From contig NW_017265134.1 of the NCBI RefSeq assembly GCF_001638985.1, positions 4,175,464-4,239,463 on the forward strand: 64,000 bases of DNA, given 5' to 3'. The translations under genes and the position numbers were made by a program. The notes beneath the pieces were generated by a model. The model was not told where the DNA came from. It made no database searches and worked only from the letters and a program-made list of their open reading frames with translations. Every line of letters starts with the position of its first letter. Position 1 is the stretch's first letter. The stretch comes from Phycomyces blakesleeanus NRRL 1555(-). Taxonomy: Eukaryota > Mucoromycota > Mucoromycetes > Mucorales > Phycomycetaceae. Below are positions 38,756-49,389 of this stretch, in pieces.

Positions 38756-38773
38756 ATTGTAAATGTGAGGTAA

Positions 38774-39268
38774 GCACCACAATAGAGTGAAGAACAGACT
38801 CCACTACCAAACACTGATTCCTTCTTGCGAATAAATCTGGCAAATTAACCATCTCCGGAACTATTACATACCAGGCACACGTACAATACCCACTTATACA
38901 ATGTACTAACCATCATACAACAAGGATAAGAATTAAAAAAGATTTGAATAGTCAAATATAAACAATATTACCTTGTCTCTCTAATAAATAACACTCTCAA
39001 AGTATCTCAATATTTTGAAGAGTAGATACTTTGAGAGTGTTACTTATTAGAGAGACAAGGTAATATTGTTCATATCTGTTACCATTCAAACCCCTTGGAA
39101 TTCAGATCCCTGTTGTATAATGGTTGGTTTCCACGGTATAAATGTGTAGTGCACGTGTGCCTGGTATGTAATAGTTCCGGAGATGGCTAACGTGCCAGGT
39201 TCATAGGCAAGATGGAACCAGTGGTTGGTAGTGGAGTCTGTTCTTCACTCTATTGTAGTGTGCGTGCC
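38774..39268. repeat. 490-bp foldback palindrome, left arm
   Basis: Two arms of about 240 bases are inverted copies around a 16-base loop at about 39007-39022. The inner stem (AACACTCTCAAAGTATCT against its complement) is perfect, and ACCTTGTCTCTCTAATAA continues it. The outer stem (AATAGAGTGAAGAACAGACT) is also nearly perfect. It resembles a foldback or MITE-like element nested in the larger arm. Confidence 0.9.
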
Positions 39269-39455
39269 ACAGCCAACAGGACTTAGGATGATGCCTGAGA
39301 TTTGAATTTGCCATTGGAAGAAATAATTTTTGTTTGGAACTTGCATTGGACCCCTGCTTGGAAATTGGCTTGGCCTTGAGATTTGGAAGTATAACCCAGA
39401 TTTTGAACTTGATAGAAATTATGCTTGTATGTATGTATGTTCTAGGACTAGTACT

Positions 39456-40674
39456 CTAGCAGTACGTGGACATTGTTTGGCCATTTGGAAAGGAATTGGA
39501 CTTGGACATGGACTTGGACATGGACATAGAAATGGATCTTGACTTGACTATTTTGGATATTGTGCTAGTATATATAAATTTTGACTTGATAAGGATAATT
39601 ATGAGTACAATTTTTTTTGAATTTTTTCCCTTGTTTTTCTTTTTTTTTTGACTAGATATTTTGATTTGATTTTGGACTTTGTCCCTGATCTTGACCACAT
39701 CTTGGTCCTGTGCTGTTGACCGGTTTGGCCTTTTCTTTGGCGCCCCTTGTTGGGCTTGTGGTAGGCCGGATTGGCCTCTGACCTGGCGCGCATCTTGGGC
39801 CTTTGCTGTTGGCCGGTTTGGCCTTTTCTCTGGTGCCCCTTGTTGGGCTTGTGGTGGGCCGGATTGGCTTTTGACCTGGCGCGCATCTTGGGCCTTTGCT
39901 GTTGACCGGTTTGGCCTTTTCTCTGGTGCCCCTTGTTGGGCTTGTGGTGGGCCGGATTGGCTTTTGACCTGGCGCGCATATTGGGCCTTTGCTGTTGGCC
40001 GGTTTGGCCTTTTCTCTGGTGCCCCTTGTTGGGCTTGTGGTGGGCCGGATTGGCCTCTGACCTGGCGCGCATCTTGGGCCAGTACTGTTGGCCGGTTTGG
40101 CCTTTTCTCTTGCGCCCCTTGTTGGGCTTCTGGTGAGCCGTATCGGCTTTTGACCTGGCGCGCATCTTGGGCCTTTGCTGTCGGCCGGTTTGGCCTTTTC
40201 TCTGGTGCCCCTTGTTGGGCTTGTGGTGGGCCGGATTGGCCTCTGACCTGGCGCGCATCTTGGGCCAGTACTGTTGGCCGGTTTGGCCTTTTCTCTTGCG
40301 CCCCTTGTTGGGCTTCTGGTGAGCCGTATCGGCTTTTGACGACGTGCCCAAAAGGCATGCGATAGCCAACAATTTTGTGGCAGGAATGGAACCATTTTGT
40401 TCCGCCGTAGAGGCAAATTGATTGTTGATAGAAGCAACAGGAAGCAACAGACCCGCCAGTGGGATAAATGGCTCCTACCAGTGATATAAATGGACCCGCC
40501 AGTGGAAATAATAAATTGGCCAGAAAAATAAATGGTGCCAACAATGGAAGAAAAATGGGCAGTTGGCCGTAATATAAAAAGGCCTATCTGCGGAAGATAA
40601 TAGGTCCACTGGCGAGAGATAACAGGTCCACTGGTAGGAGGAAAGGGCCTACCAGTGGGAAGCAACAAACCCAC
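39456..40674 (-). CDS. Hypothetical ORF over the 93-bp repeats, left arm
   Basis: Two overlapping minus-strand frames stay open: 40544-39456 (362 codons) and 40674-39652 (340 codons). A third is open for 282 codons and one + strand frame for 228. All are open because the GC-rich 93-bp unit has no stops and is a multiple of three. In the 362-codon frame each unit reads QSGPPQAQQGAPEKRPNRPT followed by AKAQDARQV. The other arm keeps the same frames (239 and 247 codons). The reading frame, if any, cannot be decided, and no family is recognised. Confidence 0.3.
39695..40345. repeat. 93-bp tandem repeat, seven units, left arm
   Basis: Seven head-to-tail units of 93 bases, much more GC-rich than the surroundings. 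Units 1-2 and 3-4 (minus-strand order) are nearly the same pair, suggesting that a two-unit block was duplicated. The right arm has only four units. Confidence 0.92.
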
Positions 40675-40810
40675 TGGCAGAAAGACCCCACTGGCGGAAG
40701 CAACAGACTAACAAAAAAGCAACAAGCAACAGTACCTTTGAAATAACATAAACCGCCGTGGAAGGCATAATAAAGCAACAAGCAACGGGAGGTAACAAGC
40801 AACGGGAACT
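40360..40810. repeat. Motif-dense block of CCAGTGG/CCACTGG and AAGCAAC, left arm
   Basis: Many short motifs recur: CCACTGG or CCAGTGG (about eight, several extended to CCAGTGGG or ACCAGTGG) and AAGCAACAG/AAGCAACGG (GTTGCTT on the other strand). Spacing is irregular, 20-40 bases. The block is mirrored at 52600-52995. Confidence 0.75.
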
Positions 40811-41183
40811 AACCAAAAAGATACCAGCCGCGCCCACCAGAAGAGAGGACAGAAAGCAACCAGTAATACATGGGAATACGGACAACGGGCTCACACGCTA
40901 CACGCGCGCTTTGGGACTTGCTCGATAGACCATGGTTGACCCGTGGCTACTACTCCATCGGGTCCTTTTGGAAGAAAGAAAGAAAAAGAGAGAGCGGTCG
41001 GTCGCAAGAGTCCAAAATCGGTTCAACAAGCTCAACAAAATAATATTGCCAAGTCTTTATGAACGTCTTTTGAACTCTTACAGTCGCCAACTCCACAGGC
41101 TATGATTAATTAGTATTCAAAGTTTCATTGCGCGTAGAATGTAAATACATATACTTATCTTAAAATACCTGGACTACCCATTC

Positions 41184-41405
41184 ATGACAAGAAAGAAACT
41201 CATGGCTATCGGAAGACCATCTTGGCTTCTGTGTATTAACGATGACCGGCCGGACACAAACCCATGTATTACCAGAAGCCTTCTATCGACCCCTCCAGCA
41301 GACGCGGCTAGTACAAAGAAAAAGGAAAAAAAGGAAAACCAAAGTTTGCAAAAATTGCTCTATACTTATAGAAAAAAAGACAGGGAGATATTGAGACTGC
41401 TCTAG
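41184..41405 (+). CDS. Small conserved arm ORF, 73 aa
   Basis: An ATG-started ORF of 73 codons, basic (KKKEKKENQSLQKLLYTYRK), kept with one substitution at 52026-52247 in the right arm. In another frame nearby VCKNCSILIEKKTGRY and then GLTKSIENAYQWHVVPRMN look protein-like, so the region may hold a frameshifted larger gene. No family recognised. Conservation may reflect recent duplication only. Confidence 0.25.
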   Translation: MTRKKLMAIGRPSWLLCINDDRPDTNPCITRSLLSTPPADAASTKKKEKKENQSLQKLLYTYRKKDREILRLL

Positions 41406-41870
41406 ATTTGGTCTAACAAAATCTATTGAAAATGCTTATCAATGGCATGTTGTGCCAAGAATGAATGCACGCTGCATAGTGCTGATCAAGTTGGACATCT
41501 ATTTTTGTGAGTCTACACATATTCTTCAAGGAAAAGACCTGATTATAACTGTATACACACAAGTTGAAAAAACAAAAACATATAAATTCTTTTAAAACAT
41601 AACACTGGCCTTGCTTTTCCAACCCTCAAACTGGAGCTCATACTCTTGCTATATGTAGTGCTATGCTATAGTATTTTATAAAAGTATTCACCGTTTAATA
41701 AAGGCCAGGCCTTAGAAGATTGATAGATAAAGCAAAGCTGTTGTGATGTACATAATAGAGGGGGGGTTATGCAGACAATCAAAATAAATACATACTAGGC
41801 AACTAAAGAAAAAAATACAAATTTATGCATGCATATATTACAAGTTTCATAAATATATTTCTCACTCTCT

Positions 41871-42104
41871 TTGCTTCCTTTCAAAGATTATCAAATTACT
41901 CATAAAGCTACTGAATCAGACACATTAAGACAAGAAGTATTTGGTAAAGAATATAAAATTGTACAAAATATAAAAGAAATAGCTGTAGTTATCAAAAGAA
42001 ATAATTTGAAGCATCTTGATAATGTGCTTCTGCTGATCAAAAAAAAAAGAAAAAGAAAAAGGAAATCCAAGAATACGCCTTGTAATTTGATCACCTGCAT
42101 GTGA
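41871..42104 (+). CDS. Small conserved arm ORF, 77 aa
   Basis: An ORF with a helical, charged product (ESDTLRQEVFGKEYKIVQNI) ending in a Lys/Arg run. It is identical at 43290-43523. In the right arm (51560-51342, minus) it is nearly identical until a length change in the A-run shifts the last residues. No family recognised and no clear promoter, so it may be non-coding. Confidence 0.25.
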   Translation: MLPFKDYQITHKATESDTLRQEVFGKEYKIVQNIKEIAVVIKRNNLKHLDNVLLLIKKKRKRKRKSKNTPCNLITCM

Positions 42105-42631
42105 ATTGATAAGCCCATTTATAAATAATATCTTTCTCTGAATTTTTTTTAAAATAAATTGTCGTGTATCTATAAACAAATTCTTTGATAGTTTATCTAG
42201 CAAAAAATTGTAATAATACACACATTTATATATATCTTTGTATCTATATGTAGCTCACACAATTCTCTTATAATCACACTTGTAGAATATGACCTATAGC
42301 TTATGGCTCATAAAATAGAATAAAATAAAATCTCAAAGCTAGTGCTTTAATATTGGGGTTCTTTTGCAAATACAAGGCCAAGTGGGTATACATATAAGAA
42401 TTACAATCCTTTATATAATATAAATTAATGACTTGATATACATTATGTGCTAAAGTGTTTTATAATTGTATTTTTAATTTTATTGAGATTATCAGCACAT
42501 ATAATACGCAGTATTTACCAGGATATATTTTCAGTTACATTTTTCAAGTCAATCTGCCGTAACCTCTTGTATCATAACAATGGGTTTATATTTCTAAAAT
42601 TTGGTAGGACTGGCAAAAGAAGACATTTCTG

Positions 42632-42731
42632 NNNNNNNNNNNNNNNNNNNNNNNNNNNNNNNNNNNNNNNNNNNNNNNNNNNNNNNNNNNNNNNNNNNNN
42701 NNNNNNNNNNNNNNNNNNNNNNNNNNNNNNN
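42632..42731. other. Assembly gap (100 N)
   Basis: Exactly 100 N, the usual placeholder for a gap of unknown size. It sits at the inner end of the left arm, immediately before a third copy of arm sequence. Confidence 0.99.
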
Positions 42732-43811
42732 ACAAAGAAAAAGGAAAAAAAGGAAAACCAAAGTTTGCAAAAATTGCTCTATACTTATAGAAAAAAAGAC
42801 AGGGAGATATTGAGACTGCTCTAGATTTGGTCTAACAAAATCTATTGAAAATGCTTATCAATGGCATGTTGTGCCAAGAATGAATGCACGCTGCATAGTG
42901 CTGATCAAGTTGGACATCTATTTTTGTGAGTCTACACATATTCTTCAAGGAAAAGACCTGATTATAACTGTATACACACAAGTTGAAAAAACAAAAACAT
43001 ATAAATTCTTTTAAAACATAACACTGGCCTTGCTTTTCCAACCCTCAAACTGGAGCTCATACTCTTGCTATATGTAGTGCTATGCTATAGTATTTTATAA
43101 AAGTATTCACCGTTTAATAAAGGCCAGGCCTTAGAAGATTGATAGATAAAGCAAAGCTGTTGTGATGTACATAATAGAGGGGGGGTTATGCAGACAATCA
43201 AAATAAATACATACTAGGCAACTAAAGAAAAAAATACAAATTTATGCATGCATATATTACAAGTTTCATAAATATATTTCTCACTCTCTTTGCTTCCTTT
43301 CAAAGATTATCAAATTACTCATAAAGCTACTGAATCAGACACATTAAGACAAGAAGTATTTGGTAAAGAATATAAAATTGTACAAAATATAAAAGAAATA
43401 GCTGTAGTTATCAAAAGAAATAATTTGAAGCATCTTGATAATGTGCTTCTGCTGATCAAAAAAAAAAGAAAAAGAAAAAGGAAATCCAAGAATACGCCTT
43501 GTAATTTGATCACCTGCATGTGAATTGATAAGCCCATTTATAAATAATATCTTTCTCTGAATTTTTTTTAAAATAAATTGTCGTGTATCTATAAACAAAT
43601 TCTTTGATAGTTTATCTAGCAAAAAATTGTAATAATACACACATTTATATATATCTTTGTATCTATATGTAGCTCACACAATTCTCTTATAATCACACTT
43701 GTAGAATATGACCTATAGCTTATGGCTCATAAAATAGAATAAAATAAAATCTCAAAGCTAGTGCTTTAATATTGGGGTTCTTTTGCAAATACAAGGCCAA
43801 GTAGGTATACA
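42732..43811. repeat. Third copy of inner arm sequence (direct repeat of 41313-42392)
   Basis: Sequence after the gap repeats 41313-42392 at a constant offset of 1419 bases with no indel seen. Three ORF pairs (41413/42832, 41871/43290, 41925/43344) have identical translations. It diverges after CAAGGCCAAGT (about 43801-43811), where the first copy continues differently. Either a recent tandem duplication or an unresolved contig overlap. Confidence 0.9.
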
Positions 43812-46800
43812 AGTAGTTTTTATTCTGCTCAGGTATAAAAGACAAATGGTTATATTTTGTTCTTTTTTTAATAGAAAAAGAAAAGACATTGTATGTATAG
43901 CCGAATAATATTTATGTAACAATAATTCTTCTCTTTGTGACAATGTAAATTGTTTATAAATCTTGTACTTGTATTTGCTATAGCTAGTATTACTAACTGT
44001 ATTTTACACAAATAAATATATATTATTTTATTTACCACTAAAAAATATGTTCGAATCTAAGTACTGTTTTCTTTTGTCTAGTAAATACGTGGACTTGAGT
44101 CTTTGGAACATTCATAGGAGACTTTGGCCAAGCCAATTTTGCTGGTTAGTTGAATGGCAAGTACCTTTATTATTCAATTATAATAATAAACTACATATCA
44201 GAAAAATGGACTTTTTCAAAGATAAGCGAGCAATTTGTATTGATAGCATCTATAGGTTCTAGTAAGATAAAAGGGTAAAATCCTGTGAGCAGTCATAATA
44301 TGAACAGTGTACGCAGATACCAGATTTAAACAATATTGAAGGACTTTCTACTTGTATTTCTCATATACCATATTAAAAATGAGAAATTTAATATGAAAAA
44401 AGAAAGAAAAAAAGATGATATAATAAGCATAGATAAGCTAAAATTCTTGATTTACAAAATACAATTAGACACTCTTTTAATATCTAAAAAGTAAATATAT
44501 ATAATATATTGCATATAGTACCAGACGTAACCGTAAAAGAACAGGCATAGCCGTAATTTCCATCGAATTAGATTATTATGGCCGAGTTTTTGTTGCTTAA
44601 ACTTCATGCGTACAGATAATTGCGAATGCTAATGCAAAAAGAATGGAAAAGATAATAAAAAAAGTAAGAGAAGGAAAAAGACAACCGCAGCCAAGGATCA
44701 ATTTAATTTGGAAGCACAAAGGAATAGGCATTGGCTTGTGTAGCTATTATGCGTGAGTAGTTTTACTTAAAGGCAGCCAAGTAAAATAAGTTTCTTATTT
44801 GATCCATACTCTCTGATGGAGCACAGTATTGAACGATTTTATCTGAGCCAATTGAAGAAAGAGTGCATGGGGGTCGTTCCAAAGTTGATAGGTAGAAGAA
44901 TCGAAACATCTAGCTGAAGGTGCTACTGGTGTATACTGGATAGTTATTTTTTTTGTGTTTATAAAGAGAAAGTAATGGAGTCGGTTGTGTGAGTGAGAGT
45001 AGCTCTATAAAGTTGACACATTGCGTGTATATTCACATTTTTGACTGACCAAAGCATATAATATATTTCTATTTCTTTCTCTTATCTATTATTAATTATC
45101 CAAAGAAGCATAGTTTATTCTGACATCTTAGCAATAGCTTAGTAATATCTTACCGAAAATAATATTTTATTAATTATCAAAATATTTATACAAACATCGA
45201 AAGATGAAAGCAATAAAGACCATCCTTAAACATCACTTATATTTTCTTTTTTCTTTTTTCAAAACGAAAAACGGTCAATTGCCAATATTTGAGCTAATAA
45301 GCTGTTAGAGAAGATCGATATATATTCTTTTTTTTCTGTTAGCCGTCTGGGCCACTTCTTTACATAAACTAGCACAGCTCGTCTCATCTGCATTATCAAA
45401 TATATTAAAGAGCAATAAACACTCTTTTACACACAAACCCAATTTTGGTAAATGTCTAGGCAGAATTCTTTTTTTTTAAAAGCTTTTTATTCATCCTATT
45501 TTTCTTGTAGCCATATATAATAAAGCTAATCTTTTTGAAGAGAAGTATATTGGTTTAAAGTTTCTTATAACTACATTAATCTATTAATTATATTATATGC
45601 ACTATATTTCACGCACTTACCAAAGACAACTTCTCTCTAAAAAGGACTTTGAGATAATTCAACCATACCTTGTAGATCAACACTTTGAGCTCTCATATAA
45701 ATCTCTTTTACGATTCCCAGATTTTGATTTATTTCAAGAGCATCATAATCCCCGTAATGCTCTATAGGATGGAAATACAAACCCTGTATACACCAAAAAT
45801 GTCACAACAGTCCATTATATGTTATCTCTTTCCAGTACCAAGTAGTGTAAGCACTGGTGTAATATAATACACATTTCTCTTATACTGAATATAATATGTT
45901 CATGACGTTTTGCTTACCAATACCAAAGGATTCAAGACACTTTAAAAACAGACTCATGCACTTGTCTCAGTCAATGCTTCCCCCTGATAATATAAAAGAT
46001 CTAATTCCCTCTATTTAGAAAAAGAAATAAAAATATCAAATGATCCACAAGTCCTTGACAAACTTGAGTATATTTATGGTGCGGGTACTTTTACACCGTT
46101 CACCTTTCACTACAAAACCCTTTGATTTTCCTAGTATTATTTGATATCAAAAGCCTCATCCTAACTTATCGGACAATATACACTCCACTAGTCTATTATC
46201 CAATACACTTTACCATATCACAAGCATAGCCAGCTTTCCTTGTTCCTGTCAATCAGATCCAATCTTCGTACCGTAGGATAATATCCAAAAACCAAGCAAA
46301 ACCAAATACTTACAAAACAAGGCCATGTAAAACCCCACCTATGCTAACCCCTAATATTGTACCACAAGGAGCATGAGTGATATCCTGTAAAATGAGCGCT
46401 GAAAGCTGTTATTACTCGTTTGATCGCCATTGAAGTGCTTTCAATATGTGACAAGGTCATTAAATACTTTTCTCTCTAGATTATTTCATGACATTAGTGG
46501 CTTTTATAAAATAATGAGAAATCGATAAATAGCTGTATATGTATTGTTACTCTTTTTGATTATTAACCCATAATTGGCCCTTTTAAAATAAACCTTCCAA
46601 TTTCAATATATCGTACCTCTAAATATTTATGCTCAATGGGGTTCTTCCCTAGACCTTGGGAAGAGCAGTTAATTAAAAAGGCTTGGTCACATAGTCGTCT
46701 TTTTGCCACTTTTGTGTCTGGTTCTATATGATAGGTAGAACAATCTTCTTGAAATATGAACCTCCTATAATGATATTTTTTAAAGGATATAATTCAAGGA

Positions 46801-47554
46801 ATGAGATTCTGTGTCAAAGTATTAACATATTCGCCTTGATTCACAGCACCTTTAATAAAAACCAAAGGTCCTAGGAAATAGCCGGTAAAAACTTTTTCAG
46901 TTCAAAGACAACTCGAACGTATAACAATATCGTTTCTTTGACTTTATTTTTAGAGCTATATACCTTTGTTCATATGTCTTGCCGACTTTTTTGACAAGTT
47001 GTGAATTTTCATCTTGATCCATCAGACCCAATTGTGGTTCTTCATTCTCCATTTGTCCAATTAACATGAGCTTTGGGTCATTGTAGTAAGCTTTTTTTTG
47101 CGTGTGCGTATGCGTGTGTGTTGTCAAAATTAGCTTGAGGACTGTAAAATAGAAACCGATGCGAAATACTTGAGAGAGTTGATTGCTGACAATTTACAAA
47201 CTGTAATCATTGTTTCCTTTAATCCCAATCTCAGATTCTAATAGGAAATACATGGAGTCTTTTATTCAATCTACAAAAGATGTCTCTCATTTGTGTATCT
47301 GGTGTATTTTTATTCTTTCTTTCTTTTGTTTGTTCATTTGTTGTTGTTTTTTGGGTGTTGGTTAGGACTTGATACGAGAAGTGTGGTCAGACTATCTTTT
47401 GCAAAATGAAAAAAAAAGTAAATTTTTACAATCTGTCTTTAATCTCATTAGCTTTTATTATAAAGGAGAATGACTGGTTCCTGACGTAGACGGTATTTTA
47501 TGCTGAGATCGATTAACAAGAAGACGACACTGATAATTTCTTTTTTTCTTAATT
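43812..47554. other. Spacer between arms, mostly featureless
   Basis: AT-rich with no recognised gene. A protein-like but interrupted stretch at about 44525-44760 (GIAVISIELDYYGRVFVA, then NANAKRMEKIIKKVREGKRQ) may be an old coding remnant. Short ORFs at 44047-44262 and 46897-47127 (minus) have no recognisable family. Confidence 0.45.
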
Positions 47555-47680
47555 TTATAACTTACCTGAGATCGAAACACCTTTTGACCACTAAAGGTGT
47601 ATGTGTTGCTTAATAAACCTTTTAATACATAGTGAATTCTCTGTCTATGCGCTACACAGAAACTATGTAGCCCTATACTA
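47555..47680 (+). repeat. Dispersed repeat family R2, copy 2
   Basis: Copy of 26646-26790; see that entry. It marks the left flank of duplication copy B. Confidence 0.65.
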
Positions 47681-47934
47681 ATGATAATGATAATGACAAT
47701 GACAATGATATTAATGATAATACTGGTAATGATATTAATGATAAGACTAATGGTAATAATGGTAATGAGAATAATGATAAGACTAATGGTAATACTGGTA
47801 ATGATATTAATGATAGTACTAATGATAATAATGGTAATGAGAATAATGATAAGACTAATGATAATACTAGTAATGATATTAATGATAATACTAATGGTAA
47901 TAATGATAATATTACTAATGATAATAGTACAAGT
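47678..47934. repeat. (AATGAT/AATGGT)n degenerate hexamer array
   Basis: About 40 units of AATGATAATGGTAATGAG-type triplet pairs, with a higher-order period of about 48-60 bases (the AAGACTAATGGTAATACTGG block recurs). The Met/Ile-only ORF across it is a shadow. It lies just 3' of the copy B gene. Confidence 0.9.
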
Positions 47935-48298
47935 TTTGGAGACTATATATTTATAATAATTTTAATTTTAATTTCCTTTTGACTTTTCCCCATCCTCTCT
48001 TTTTCTGGTTCCCTTTTCAGTTTCAATTTCAGATTTGGATTTTGCCATGACTTTGGATTTGACCTTGACTTTAGCTTTGACTTTGTCTTTGCTAATTGTT
48101 AGGTTTAGTAGTCTTTTGTTTTGTTTTTTAATTTGAGTAGTTAATGTTTTGGTTTAGTGGTTAATGTTTATGTTAGTATGGTTAGTTCCCGTTGCTTGTT
48201 AGTAGCTGTTGCTTGTTAGTATCTGTTGCTTATTAGTATCTGTTGCTTCCTGTTGTTTTTGATGAGCATTAAAACATTTTTTATGGTTATATCTTGTC

Positions 48299-49389
48299 TT
48301 ACTCCCAAGAGAAGAACTTTTTAATAGCGCCTACTACAGATACAACACTAGACGTAATAGTTTGTGTTGTATCTGCAGCAATGTTCATCACCTTGGTGTA
48401 TGTGCTACCAGGAGTAATTGCTGATGATGGTTCTGATGTTTCTAATGATTCTGATGTCTCTGATGATGACATTTTTTGAAACAAAGAGAGAGATGTTTCC
48501 GGCTCAGGCGAAGGAGAGCGAGATGAGTTTGGCTCAGGTGATGGAGAGCGAGATGACGGAGGTGATGGAGAAGGTGATGGAGATGGCGAGGGAGAGAAGA
48601 ATCCAGATGAAGAACTGGTAACAATTCGGGAGGAGGAGCGGGTGAGAGAACGAACGGGAGGGGTGACAGAAGCAGGAGCAGGAGCAGAAGCAGAAGCAGA
48701 AGCAGACACTGGAGCAGGGACAGGGACAGGAGCAAGAACAGACGTGGTAGGCATATTGCAGTGTGAGGGCAAAGGGTCATTGATCTGACCCGTCATACTG
48801 ATCACTCCTCTTATTTGTAGTTCAAAGACTACGTGCCTGATCAATCTCAGGCTCCTCTTAAGAGCCACCCGTCGGGCAGGGCTCGTGGACAACAGGAATC
48901 CACGAGGTCCCCTCCCAGCGGGTCTTCTTAACGCCCGAATGGTTACCACCTCCAGGCGCTTGGCCATATGGGCCGTGGAGGTGAAGTCCTCCGGACAAGG
49001 ACGCTTTGTTCCTCTAGGAACAGCTATGGAATAGTATAATATAAAAGAAAAACATTAGAGATGTGCAAAATTAAATTAAATAAAATACACTTTTTCCAGA
49101 AACTATTAGTGCATCAAAACGATTTTTATCTCTGCACAAATAATTTCCTGAAAGAGTGTATGAAATAATTACCTTGGGTCTCACCCGACCCACCAAACAC
49201 CTCAGGAGAGGTCACTTGGGTCCCAACAAACCCACCAGTGGAAGAGACACCAATCGCCCCAAGAGGGCTCTTTGCACTCGCACGAAGAGCGCAACGGACG
49301 GACTGGGCAGGGTACGGTTGGTAACGGCAGGCTTTAGCACGCTTGGGAGCGGCAAAGGAAAGGTTGGTGAGAGCTGTGAAGCGTGGCAT
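48299..49389 (-). CDS. Unknown two-exon basic, Ser/Pro-rich protein, 313 aa (copy B)
   Basis: Exon 1 is 49389-49173 and exon 2 is 49023-48299 (TAA); the intron is GT-AG and the total of 942 bases is in frame. The product starts MPRFTALTNLSFAAPKRAKA. It has a conserved middle (VTSPEVFGG, then TKRPCPEDF and MAKRLEVVTIRALRRPAGRG) and a long low-complexity tail of Ala/Pro, Ser/Pro and Ser/Glu runs. It ends in a short hydrophobic/amphipathic segment (SSVVSVVGAIKKFFSWE). No domain is recognised. The core is very basic, compatible with nucleic-acid binding; the C-terminal helix could contact membranes; both are guesses. A related decayed copy lies at 26893-27690. A TATA-like box is placed properly upstream. 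Confidence 0.6.

Larger units (their letters stand above)
34345..42631. repeat. Giant inverted repeat, left arm (about 8.3 kb)
   Basis: Nearly the whole of 34345-42631 reads as the reverse complement of 50797-58920, with point differences and indels. Anchor pairs include 34820/58440, 36925-37128/56118-56321, 38774-39268/53887-54381, 39695-40345/53096-53470, 41184-41405/52026-52247 and 42631/50798. The paired coordinates sum to about 93150-93430, so the arms are colinear with modest length differences. The inner end runs into a 100-N gap, so the true inner limit is unknown. Confidence 0.93.

Noticed and set aside
38419..38852. ORFs reading repeated NQIKS across the pentamer satellite (also 54302-54738)
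   Set aside because: A five-base repeat cycles through all three frames and gives the same pentapeptide in each; there is no start or domain evidence.
39679..40365. 228-codon plus-strand ORF across the 93-bp repeats
   Set aside because: Trp/Cys/Phe-rich product and no upstream start context; the opposite strand gives longer frames with more plausible composition.
47681..47956. 91-residue Met/Ile-rich ORF
   Set aside because: Pure translation of the AATGAT-type array; not a gene.
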